Part shown: in pieces, positions 1 to 5,949 of the stretch | Numbering within the stretch: the stretch's first letter is position 1 | Layout of the letters: the number at the start of each line of letters is the position of its first letter | Assembly (NCBI GenBank): GCA_045577635.1 | Contig: JAZNIS010000089.1 | Coordinates: 1-14,775, forward strand | Direction of reading: 5' to 3' | Source of the DNA: UBA6345 sp045577635 | Lineage (GTDB): Bacteria > Bacillota > Clostridia > Christensenellales > UBA1242 | Length of the DNA stretch: 14,775 bases | The notes under the pieces: generated by a model | What the model was told of the DNA's origin: nothing | Databases searched by the model: none | Seen by the model: only the letters and a program-made list of their open reading frames with translations | Position numbers and translations under genes: made by a program

Positions 1-42
1 AACTAACGAGCCATAAAAGTTAATTACCAATGAAATTGATAT

Positions 43-119
43 TGGTGGGCGTTCAGGGACTTGAACCCCGGACCGACCGGTTATGAGCCGGTTGCTCTAA
101 CCAACTGAGCTAAAGGCCC
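43..119 (-). tRNA. tRNA with CAU anticodon (Ile2 with lysidine, or elongator Met)
   Basis: On the minus strand the sequence folds as a full cloverleaf with D-arm AGCTCAGTTGGTTAGAGC, anticodon loop CTCATAA (anticodon CAU), T-loop TTCAAGT and a genomically encoded CCA (43-45). It follows tRNA-Pro in the same direction. The acceptor start GGGCCTTTAGCTC and the CCGGCTCATAACCGG arm resemble the Firmicute tRNA-Ile2, whose C34 is changed to lysidine by TilS, more than the usual elongator Met, but the anticodon alone cannot decide. It does not look like an initiator: the first pair is G1-C72, whereas bacterial initiators have a mismatch there. Odd point: acceptor pair 5:68 is C:C instead of C:G. All other stem pairs are intact. 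Amino acid identity is uncertain; the gene itself is clear. Confidence 0.9.
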
Positions 120-134
120 ATAGAACAAATTAAT

Positions 135-211
135 TGGTCGGGGTGAAGAGACTCGAACTCCCGGCCCCTTGATCCCAAATCAAGTGCGCTACCAAACTGC
201 GCTACACCCCG
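135..211 (-). tRNA. tRNA-Pro (UGG)
   Basis: The minus strand gives a complete cloverleaf. The acceptor stem CGGGGTG pairs fully with CACCCCG, the anticodon stem CTTGA/TCAAG encloses TTTGGGA (anticodon UGG), the T-loop is TTCGAGT, and CCA is encoded at 135-137. UGG reads proline codons. It is the first gene after the minus-strand promoter at 239-267 and lies 15 nt upstream of the CAU tRNA, so the two are probably one transcript that continues past the left edge. Confidence 0.97.
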
Positions 212-238
212 ATATTGTCCTTAAGTGCTGACAATAGA

Positions 239-267
239 ATTCTACACTAACCATAGCAATTTGTCAA
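239..267 (-). promoter_or_regulatory. SigA-type promoter of the tRNA-Pro operon
   Basis: On the minus strand TTGACA (262-267), a 17-nt spacer and TAGAAT (239-244) form a near-consensus vegetative promoter. Transcription should start near 232, about 20 nt before the tRNA-Pro gene. Confidence 0.85.
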
Positions 268-482
268 TAAAAAAATTAAAAATTTTAATATTTTTTAATT
301 AAATTATTTATTAACTTTTTATTTATTATACATTATTTCTTTTCTTATAAAAAAATCTATTAATAAAGGCATTTTTTCCATTTGTTATTTTTTATTAAAA
401 AGAAAAAAAACATTTATATTTCAACAAAACTTATAGAAATTTTTAAATTTTTTTTTGTTAAAATATTAAAAAGTAGTTTGTT
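268..482. other. AT-rich leader upstream of spoIIA, no gene
   Basis: This stretch between the tRNA promoter and the spoIIAA ribosome binding site is almost pure A+T with long A and T runs. SpoIIA operons are normally read from a SigH promoter, but I find no convincing SigH -35/-10 pair. The best vegetative-like element is an extended -10, TGTTAAAAT at 456-464, with no good -35. The open frame that runs through here from 382 is in frame with spoIIAA but has no ribosome binding site and looks like low-complexity translation. Confidence 0.5.
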
Positions 483-487
483 GGAGG
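483..487 (+). promoter_or_regulatory. ribosome binding site fixing the spoIIAA start
   Basis: GGAGG lies 8 nt before the ATG at 496. It decides this start over an in-frame one at 382, which would add 38 residues of Lys/Phe/Ile-rich sequence not found in the family. Confidence 0.85.
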
Positions 488-495
488 TTTATTTT

Positions 496-804
496 ATGAA
501 TATAAAAAGCAGAACTTATAATAACACTTTATATATTATGTTAATAGGTGAACTTGATGAATATTCGGCTTCTTATACCAGAAATAATTTAGATAATTTA
601 TTTAATCAGTCAAAATTTAATCAGGTTATTATTGATCTTTCTGAACTTGAATTCATGGATAGCACAGGTATAGGTGTTTTAATTGGTAGATATAAAAAAT
701 TAAAGTTGTTACAAATTCCAATTTATATTTGTAATCCTAGTTTGCATATTGAAAAAATATTTAGAATGACCGGGCTGTATGAAATTATGCCTAAAATTAG
801 TTAA
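496..804 (+). CDS. spoIIAA: SpoIIAA, anti-sigma F factor antagonist
   Basis: This STAS-domain protein of 102 residues is the anti-anti-sigma factor of the forespore switch. In its unphosphorylated form it binds SpoIIAB and releases SigF. SpoIIAB phosphorylates it, and the SpoIIE phosphatase reverses this at the polar septum. The motif FMDSTGIGVLIGRYK (53-67) matches the phosphorylation loop of Bacillus subtilis SpoIIAA; Ser56 aligns with the phosphorylated Ser58, and the following residue is Thr instead of Ser. It is slightly shorter than the B. subtilis protein (117 aa), at the C-terminus. It is first in a tight three-gene operon, 13 nt before spoIIAB. The start at 496 is chosen from its GGAGG site. 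Family and position in the operon leave little doubt. Confidence 0.96.
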   Translation: MNIKSRTYNNTLYIMLIGELDEYSASYTRNNLDNLFNQSKFNQVIIDLSELEFMDSTGIGVLIGRYKKLKLLQIPIYICNPSLHIEKIFRMTGLYEIMPKIS

Positions 805-817
805 TTAAGGAGTTAAT

Positions 818-1264
818 ATGGAATATAGAAATGAATTGAGTTTAAGTTTTTTAAGTTTAAGTGAAAATGAAGGATTTGCAAGAAGCTGTGTAGCAAGTTT
901 TTGCTTGCCACTTAACCCAAGTATTGAACTAATTACTGATATTAAAACTGCCGTTAGTGAAGCTGTTACAAATTGTGTTGTACATGCATATCCAAATAGT
1001 GTAGGAAACATTGAAATTAATGTAAAGTTAAGTTCTAATGAAATTTACATATCTGTAAAAGATTTTGGTGTTGGAATTCCTGATGTTAATAGGGCAAAAG
1101 AACCATTTTATACTTCAAAACCAAATAGTGAACGAAGTGGTATGGGGTTTACCGTTATGGAAAGTTTTATGGATAAGTTAATTGTTAATTCTTATTTAAA
1201 TAAAGGAACAGAAGTTATTTTAATTAAAAAATTGGAGAATGAGGCAGAATTTATTGGAGGTTGA
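818..1264 (+). CDS. spoIIAB: SpoIIAB, anti-sigma F factor and serine kinase
   Basis: This 148-residue GHKL-fold kinase holds SigF inactive and phosphorylates SpoIIAA. The nucleotide-binding boxes are clear: N box around Glu48 and Asn52 (SEAVTNCVVHAY), G1 box DFGVGIP (82-88), and the lid/G2 box ERSGMGFTVMESFMD (105-119), which is nearly identical to the B. subtilis protein. Arg22 is probably the counterpart of the B. subtilis arginine (Arg20) that contacts its partners. It has a good ribosome binding site (AAGGAG, 807-812). It ends in TGA one base before the sigF ATG, so the antagonist and its target are translated back to back, as expected for partners made in fixed ratio. The TGA stop shows that UGA is not read as Trp here. 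Confidence 0.97.
   Translation: MEYRNELSLSFLSLSENEGFARSCVASFCLPLNPSIELITDIKTAVSEAVTNCVVHAYPNSVGNIEINVKLSSNEIYISVKDFGVGIPDVNRAKEPFYTSKPNSERSGMGFTVMESFMDKLIVNSYLNKGTEVILIKKLENEAEFIGG
1256..1260 (+). promoter_or_regulatory. ribosome binding site fixing the sigF start
   Basis: GGAGG inside the last codons of spoIIAB lies 5 nt before the ATG at 1266. This favours 1266 over the in-frame ATG at 1239, which would overlap spoIIAB by 26 nt and add nine residues. Confidence 0.8.
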
Positions 1265-1265
1265 T

Positions 1266-2000
1266 ATGCTGGATTTTGCAGACACTTTAATACTTATTGA
1301 TAAGGCACAAAAGAATGATGAAGCTGCAAAAGAAAAATTGGTTAATGAAAATTCTCCGTTAATTAAAAGTGTTGTTAAAAGATATATTAACAAAGGTGTT
1401 GAATATGAAGATTTATATCAAATTGGCAGTTTGGGTTTTTTAAAAGCAATTCAAAATTTTAATAAAGATTTCAATGTTAAATTTTCAACTTATGCTGTGC
1501 CAATGATTGCAGGAGAAATTAAAAGATATTTAAGAGACACCGGCATAATTAAGGTGTCACGAAGTGTAAAACAATTAAGTGTTCAAATTAATAAATTTAT
1601 TGAAGAATATGTTTCAGTTAATTATAAATCGCCAGATATATTAACAATTGCAGACCGTTTTAATGTTTCTTCACAAGAAATTGTTTTTGCTATGGAAAGT
1701 TCTATAACCCCTTTATCGTTATATTCACAGGTTGGTGGTGAAGGTGAAGATAGTACACAAATGTTGATTGAAAAAATACCTGATGATAAGCCAATTGAAA
1801 AACAAATGGATTATTTTTTATTATTGAGTATTGTTAAAGAACTATCCCCAAGAGACAAGAAAATTATTATTATGAGATATTTTAGAGATAAAACCCAAAG
1901 GGAAATTGCTGATATTTTAGGGGTTAGTCAGGTTCAGGTTAGCAGGTTAGAAAGTAAAATTTTAAATCAAATTAAAATGAAGATGAATGATGCAAATTAA
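1266..2000 (+). CDS. sigF: RNA polymerase sigma factor SigF (forespore-specific)
   Basis: This 244-residue sigma-70 family protein is the first compartment-specific sigma factor of sporulation, active in the forespore once SpoIIAB lets go. Region 2 is evident: EDLYQIGSLGFLKAIQNF (48-65), and then FSTYAVPMIAGEIKRYLRD (73-91), the core and -10 recognition part, followed by the SigF/SigG-like KVSRSVK (96-102). Region 3 is about 105-170. Region 4 with its helix-turn-helix is about 193-238 (LSPRDKKIIIMRYF, then QREIADILGVSQVQVSRLE). SigF and SigG are close relatives; the place directly after spoIIAB identifies SigF. The operon ends at the hairpin at 2031-2058. No forespore promoter that it would read could be identified with confidence in the window. 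Confidence 0.96.
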   Translation: MLDFADTLILIDKAQKNDEAAKEKLVNENSPLIKSVVKRYINKGVEYEDLYQIGSLGFLKAIQNFNKDFNVKFSTYAVPMIAGEIKRYLRDTGIIKVSRSVKQLSVQINKFIEEYVSVNYKSPDILTIADRFNVSSQEIVFAMESSITPLSLYSQVGGEGEDSTQMLIEKIPDDKPIEKQMDYFLLLSIVKELSPRDKKIIIMRYFRDKTQREIADILGVSQVQVSRLESKILNQIKMKMNDAN

Positions 2001-2002
2001 AA

Positions 2003-2073
2003 TACTATTCAAAAATACTATGCTAATATAAAAAAAGCACTAAATATAGTGCTTTTTTGTTTGTTGAATAGTA
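2003..2073. terminator. nested inverted repeat and two-way terminator between sigF and the lipoprotein gene
   Basis: An inner hairpin has a perfect 12-bp stem (AAAAAAGCACTA, 2031-2042, with TAGTGCTTTTTT, 2047-2058) and a 4-nt loop, with U-runs at both ends, so it can stop transcripts from both strands. It is enclosed by a second perfect inverted repeat, TACTATTCAA (2003-2012) with TTGAATAGTA (2064-2073). The two flanking genes converge here, ending at 2000 and 2082. Confidence 0.9.
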
Positions 2074-2081
2074 CCGTAATT

Positions 2082-3929
2082 TTATAGTAATTCTGCTTCA
2101 TAATTATCTGTTTTTTTGTCTGTTTCTGTTGATGAAAGTTGTTCAATTTCTAAATTTTCACACTCATTTTTACAGTTTTCATTATATTCACTTTCACTTT
2201 CATTTAATATTTCTGTATTTTCATTATTATTAACACATTCATTATTTTCACAACAATCTTCACAATTTACCTTGTCGCCACTAACCATTGATGGTTTTGC
2301 ACCTTCACTTACATTAAGTGTGTTAATACCATTGTTAACTGTTCCATTATTAATCATATCAATCATTGTGTTATATCCGTAAGTGTCAATATTTTTATTT
2401 GTGTTTTTAAAGTTGCTATTGTTTATATATTGTGCAGATGATGTATAACCACTGTTATTTCCATTAACTCCATTATTAACACCATTATTTAAATTGTTTT
2501 GTGTGATAATTCCATTTTGAAATGTGCCATTTGGAGCATTTATTTTTTCATTGTCTACAATTGTGTTGTTTAATCCATTATTATTAACAATGGCATTATT
2601 GCTTGTGTTATCAACAGCAGGAGCTGGTGGTGTAACAATTGCAGTTTCATCAACATTATTATTAACAGTTTCATTAATTTCAGGTTTGTAGGTATCTAAA
2701 TTGTTATTTGTATTTAAATAACTATCAATATTTTTATTAGTGGTTTCATTATCATCAACATCAACATCAGAATCAGTTGTGTCAGTTATTGCTTCATTTT
2801 TGTTTTCAACAATATTATCAACTATTTCTTTTTCTGTTAAATTGTTTTCATCTATCAAAGAATCATTGTTAATTGTATTATTATCAATTACAGCATTTTC
2901 TTCTTGTTCTGTTGTGTTTTCAACGGTATTATTTTTATTTAATTCAGGTTGTTCTATTATTATTTCTTTTTCTAAAACCTGTTCGCTAATTTCTGGGTTA
3001 GATTCAACTATATTTTGTGATTCTTGTAAAAGTTGTTTAATTTGTTCTAGTGTGGTTAATGCATTTTTTAAATAGGTTATTCTAGTATCTAAATGGTTTA
3101 AAACTGTTAAATAATTACTATTAATTACATCAATTCCCGTGGTTATTCCACCAACATCAGTTTTGTTTATGCTGCTTACTTCATCTGATAAATCACCGTT
3201 ACATTTTTTAATTCGTTTAATTGTAATTTTTATATCATCAATATAATTGTTTAGAGCAGCTACTTGTTGGCTTGTTGGGACAAAACTTCCATCCTTAATT
3301 GAATTGTTTAGTTCTTTTATTTCTAAACAATAAACAATTATATTGTTTTTAAAATTGTTTAATTGATTATTGGCCAAAATTGCATCACTTGTAATTGCAT
3401 ATAAATTTCTAACTTTGTTAATATAGTTGCTTAAATAATCAACATTTTTATCATAACTAAAATCGCTATAATATCTTGGTAGATATTTAATTGGTTTAAT
3501 ACTATAAAAATAAACAGTTTCGTTTTGGTTTGAAGTTTCTTTATCAATGGTTTCTTCATTATTATTAATTTCGTTATTTGATTCGTTAGATTCTTCTTTT
3601 TCGTTTACAACATTATTTTCTGTTGCAATTTTTTTTCTGCTTTTAATTTGTGGTACATATAAATTAAAATCATTTGTGCTAATTTTAAGTGTTGATATAT
3701 TTTGATTGTTTGCAGATTTAATATTGTTAACATTTGTTATAGGGTATATATCTGGATTAGACAAATATGAATTATCTATTGTGTCTAGTTTTTTAATTGT
3801 TGTTGTTAAATTATTTAAATTCATATCTAATGATTTTGCTATATTTGTGGGTTGTGTTGGTGTTGTGCAGCCAAGTAATATCAAACTTCCACAAACAATG
3901 CTTGTAATAATAACTCCTTTTTTATTCAT
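2082..3929 (-). CDS. asparagine-rich lipoprotein with Cys-rich tail, function unknown
   Basis: I do not recognise this 615-residue protein. It starts with a lipoprotein signal: charged MNKK, a hydrophobic stretch, and a lipobox LILLGC with Cys21 as the likely lipid anchor, so it should sit on the outer face of the membrane. After a short Thr/Asn-rich part and an acidic linker (about 100-140) comes a mixed-sequence, probably helical or coiled-coil region (about 160-310), the only part that looks like a folded domain. About 310-550 is low-complexity Asn, Glu, Asp and Thr with NNG-type repeats (for example NNGVNNGVNGNNSG). The tail has six cysteines (556, 559, 560, 565, 586, 590) in an acidic setting. 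A good ribosome binding site (GGAGG, complement of 3935-3939) precedes the ATG. It lies alone between the spoIIA and spoVA operons, which hints at a sporulation link but proves none. Confidence 0.85.
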   Translation of the reverse strand: MNKKGVIITSIVCGSLILLGCTTPTQPTNIAKSLDMNLNNLTTTIKKLDTIDNSYLSNPDIYPITNVNNIKSANNQNISTLKISTNDFNLYVPQIKSRKKIATENNVVNEKEESNESNNEINNNEETIDKETSNQNETVYFYSIKPIKYLPRYYSDFSYDKNVDYLSNYINKVRNLYAITSDAILANNQLNNFKNNIIVYCLEIKELNNSIKDGSFVPTSQQVAALNNYIDDIKITIKRIKKCNGDLSDEVSSINKTDVGGITTGIDVINSNYLTVLNHLDTRITYLKNALTTLEQIKQLLQESQNIVESNPEISEQVLEKEIIIEQPELNKNNTVENTTEQEENAVIDNNTINNDSLIDENNLTEKEIVDNIVENKNEAITDTTDSDVDVDDNETTNKNIDSYLNTNNNLDTYKPEINETVNNNVDETAIVTPPAPAVDNTSNNAIVNNNGLNNTIVDNEKINAPNGTFQNGIITQNNLNNGVNNGVNGNNSGYTSSAQYINNSNFKNTNKNIDTYGYNTMIDMINNGTVNNGINTLNVSEGAKPSMVSGDKVNCEDCCENNECVNNNENTEILNESESEYNENCKNECENLEIEQLSSTETDKKTDNYEAELL

Positions 3930-4039
3930 AAATTCCTCCTAAACTTTAATTATTGTTAGTTTGTATAAATTTTAAATAAATATTTATTTTTTTGTTTAAA
4001 AAGTTTTTTATTGTTAAAAATTATGTAAGTGGAGTTGTA
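3930..4039. promoter_or_regulatory. divergent control region between the lipoprotein gene and spoVAC
   Basis: These 110 nt must carry the start signals of both divergent genes. By analogy with B. subtilis, spoVA should have a SigG promoter, but I see no clear match to TGMATA/CATAMTA-type boxes. A perfect 16-bp palindrome AAATAAATATTTATTT lies at 3974-3989. In sequence this AT-rich it may be chance. Ribosome binding sites for both genes are clear. Confidence 0.4.
4029..4034 (+). promoter_or_regulatory. ribosome binding site fixing the spoVAC start
   Basis: GTGGAG ends 5 nt before the ATG at 4040. The in-frame TTG at 3992 has no such site and would add 16 residues that the family lacks. Confidence 0.75.
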
Positions 4040-4495
4040 ATGGAAAAAGAAAGTCATATTAAAAGAAATGAACAATATAACAAATATGTTGAATCTAAAA
4101 TACCTAAAACAAAAAGTTTTCCAACATTAATTTGGGCTTATTTGGTTGGGGGATTTATTTGTGTTTTGGGGCAAGCAATTAGTGATGTATTAATGCTTAT
4201 ATTTCCATTAATGGGTTTAGAAGAAGCGACAGCATGGATGCTTATTATTTTGATTTTTATAGCTAGTTTGCTTACTGGATTGGGCTTGTATGACAGGATT
4301 GGGATTTTTGCAGGTGCTGGTTCAATTGTTCCAATAACCGGGTTTTCTAACTCAATAACAAGCCCTGCCGTTGAATTTAAGAAGGAAGGTATAATTTTCG
4401 GACTTTGTGTAAAAATGTTTACAGTTGCCGGACCAGTTATAGTTTGTGGACTTGTAATTAGTTTTGTTACAGGTTTAATATATTTGTTGTTGTAA
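4040..4495 (+). CDS. spoVAC: SpoVAC, spore DPA-uptake channel membrane protein
   Basis: This 151-residue membrane protein is part of the SpoVA complex of the inner spore membrane, which carries Ca-dipicolinic acid into the forespore and releases it in germination. B. subtilis SpoVAC, of almost the same length (150 aa), behaves as a mechanosensitive channel. A polar N-terminus with KSFPTLIWAYLVGGFICVLG leads into the first membrane segment. Further segments lie at about 64-83 and 120-150, with the family motif GLGLYDRIGIFAGAGSIVPITGFSNSI between them. The same GLYD...GAG..VPITGF core recurs in SpoVAE encoded two genes on, which shows the two are paralogous. It is the first gene of the operon and is followed after 9 nt by spoVAD. 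Expression is expected in the forespore late in sporulation (SigG in B. subtilis). Confidence 0.95.
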   Translation: MEKESHIKRNEQYNKYVESKIPKTKSFPTLIWAYLVGGFICVLGQAISDVLMLIFPLMGLEEATAWMLIILIFIASLLTGLGLYDRIGIFAGAGSIVPITGFSNSITSPAVEFKKEGIIFGLCVKMFTVAGPVIVCGLVISFVTGLIYLLL

Positions 4496-4504
4496 GGGGT
4501 TTTT

Positions 4505-5536
4505 ATGAGTAATAAATTAGGTGATCAAACTATTGTTTTTAATAATAGACCACAAATTATTAGTAGTTATAGTGTTGTTGGAGAAAAGGAAGGAAATGGA
4601 CCCTTTAAAGAATATTTTAATTACATTTTAGATGATGATTTGTTTGGAGAAACATCATTTGAACATGCTGAACGAAAAATTTTAGAGTTTGCTATTAGTA
4701 ATTCGGTAAAAAACACAAAATTAAGCATTAATGATATAGATTTAATTATTGGTGGAGATTTATTAAATCAAATAATTTCAACATCTTTTGCTGCAAGACA
4801 TTTTGATCGTCCTTTTTTGGGTATTTATGGTGCATGTAGTACTATGGCAGAAAGTTTAGCTGTTGGGGCTTCTTTTGTAAATGCTGAATATTTTAATAAA
4901 GTGGTTTGTGCTTCTGGTACACATTTTTCAACGGCAGAGAGACAATATAGATTTCCTTTGGAATTAGGTAATCAAAGGCCTCCAACAAGTCAGTGGACAG
5001 TTACAGGGGCTGGTAGTTCTGTTTTGTCATTAAATTCAAAAGGACACTATATTACTAAGGCAACATTGGGTAAAGTTACAGATTATGGAATTAAAGATGT
5101 AAATAACATGGGAGCAGCTATGGCACCTGCAGCAATGAGCACATTAATTTCTCATTTTAAAGACACTAAAACAACACCTGATGATTACGATTTAATAGTT
5201 ACAGGTGATTTAGGTAAACTTGGCTCAGAAATATTAATGGATTTAATGGAGCACAATGGTTGGAAATTGGGTAAAAATTACAATGATTGTGGTCAAATGA
5301 TTTTTAGTAACGATCAAAAAACTTATCAAGGTGGAAGTGGTTGTGGTTGTAGTGCTGTAATTTTAAATTCGTATATTTTACAAAAAATGAACGATGGTGT
5401 TTTTAATAAAGTGTTATTTGCTGCAACAGGTGCATTATTAAGCACATTAAGTAGTCAACAAGGTGATTCTATTCCTGGAATTTGCCATGCTATTGTTATT
5501 GAAAGAGATGAAAAAATTAGGAGTAAGAAAAAGTAA
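4505..5536 (+). CDS. spoVAD: SpoVAD, dipicolinic acid-binding thiolase-fold protein
   Basis: This 343-residue soluble protein has the thiolase/ketoacyl synthase fold but is not known to act as an enzyme. B. subtilis SpoVAD (338 aa) binds dipicolinic acid and sits on the spore inner membrane with the other SpoVA proteins. Family marks here are IIGGDLLNQI (81-90), LGIYGACSTMAES (105-117) with Cys111 at the place of the thiolase nucleophile, and the Gly/Cys-rich GGSGCGCSA turn near 280. Asp85 and Cys111 seem to match residues reported to matter for DPA binding in B. subtilis; I give this from memory. The start follows AAGGGG. The stop TAA shares its last A with the ATG of spoVAE (TAATG), so the two are translationally coupled. 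Confidence 0.96.
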   Translation: MSNKLGDQTIVFNNRPQIISSYSVVGEKEGNGPFKEYFNYILDDDLFGETSFEHAERKILEFAISNSVKNTKLSINDIDLIIGGDLLNQIISTSFAARHFDRPFLGIYGACSTMAESLAVGASFVNAEYFNKVVCASGTHFSTAERQYRFPLELGNQRPPTSQWTVTGAGSSVLSLNSKGHYITKATLGKVTDYGIKDVNNMGAAMAPAAMSTLISHFKDTKTTPDDYDLIVTGDLGKLGSEILMDLMEHNGWKLGKNYNDCGQMIFSNDQKTYQGGSGCGCSAVILNSYILQKMNDGVFNKVLFAATGALLSTLSSQQGDSIPGICHAIVIERDEKIRSKKK

Positions 5537-5907
5537 TGGATATATTTTTAACCTATCTAAAAGTTTTTTTAATTGGTGGCTTTATATGTATGCTTGGACA
5601 AGTTTTAATAATTAAAACAAAAATTACAAGCTCAAGAATTTTAGTTTTATTTGTTAGTATTGGGGCTTTATTGGAAGGTTTTGGTTTATATGATCCACTT
5701 GTTAATTTTGCAAAAGCGGGTGTTTTAGTTCCTATTACCGGTTTTGGTAGAAGTTTGGCGAAAGGTGCGATACAGGGTGTTAAGGAAATGGGCTTTTTAG
5801 GTGCATTTTCTGGTGGATTAACTGCAACTGCTGCCGGAATAACATGTGCAGTTGTTTCTGCTTTTATTTTTGGATTAATATTTAATAGTAAAACAAAAAA
5901 ATATTAA
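5536..5907 (+). CDS. spoVAE: SpoVAE (SpoVAEb type), spore DPA channel membrane protein
   Basis: This 123-residue membrane protein is the third part of the minimal SpoVA set and resembles SpoVAC. The first hydrophobic segment (about 3-23) carries LKVFLIGGFICMLGQ, close to the matching SpoVAC segment. Then come GFGLYDPLVNFAKAGVLVPITGFGRSLAKG and a last hydrophobic segment (about 93-117). It begins on the last base of spoVAD, with AGGAG (5519-5523) inside the spoVAD end. Only AC, AD and AE are present; the AA, AB and AF genes of Bacillus operons are absent, as is common in Clostridia. No hairpin terminator follows within the 42-nt gap to yunB. Confidence 0.94.
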   Translation: MDIFLTYLKVFLIGGFICMLGQVLIIKTKITSSRILVLFVSIGALLEGFGLYDPLVNFAKAGVLVPITGFGRSLAKGAIQGVKEMGFLGAFSGGLTATAAGITCAVVSAFIFGLIFNSKTKKY

Positions 5908-5949
5908 AAGTTTTGGTTTTAATATAATTTTATTTTCATATATTTTAAT
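5908..5949 (+). promoter_or_regulatory. possible SigE-like promoter of yunB, no ribosome binding site
   Basis: The 42-nt gap has no purine-rich ribosome binding site. CATATATT at 5937-5944 resembles the -10 element of SigE promoters (CATACAAT type) and would place a start of transcription at or next to the ATG at 5950. No good -35 is seen at the expected distance, so this is tentative. Confidence 0.3.

Noticed and set aside
268..482. SigH promoter for the spoIIA operon
   Set aside because: Expected from B. subtilis, but no AGGAWWT and GAATW pair with the right spacing could be found; AAGGCATTT near 366 lacks a matching -10.
382..495. N-terminal extension of SpoIIAA by 38 residues
   Set aside because: No ribosome binding site at 382, low-complexity Lys/Phe/Ile sequence, and a strong GGAGG site places the start at 496, matching the family N-terminus.
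805..1011. Minus-strand frame opposite spoIIAB, and similar ones inside thiI, rny and the ABC genes
   Set aside because: Each lies wholly or almost wholly within a firmly identified gene on the other strand or in another frame and shows no start signals.
1262..1264. Alternative genetic code with UGA as Trp, suggested by the low GC content
   Set aside because: TGA ends spoIIAB exactly before the sigF start, Trp codons are TGG, and the tRNA-Trp has anticodon CCA.
1239..1265. Earlier ATG start of sigF overlapping spoIIAB
   Set aside because: GGAGG at 1256-1260 is spaced correctly for 1266. The extra nine residues do not look like the SigF N-terminus.
2440..2660. Repeat array in the lipoprotein gene as a CRISPR or tandem-repeat locus
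   Set aside because: The repeats are short, irregular Asn-codon runs within one intact reading frame, without equal spacing or constant repeat length.
2116..3075. Plus-strand open frames (2116-2382 and 2740-3075) opposite the lipoprotein gene
   Set aside because: Ser/Leu-rich translations that mirror the Asn/Glu-rich repeats on the other strand; no ribosome binding sites or recognisable domains.
3974..3989. Palindrome AAATAAATATTTATTT as an operator
   Set aside because: Only A and T in a region that is almost all A and T; a chance match is likely and no known regulator site fits.
3992..4039. TTG start of spoVAC at 3992
   Set aside because: No ribosome binding site; GTGGAG before 4040 and family length (about 150 aa) support 4040.
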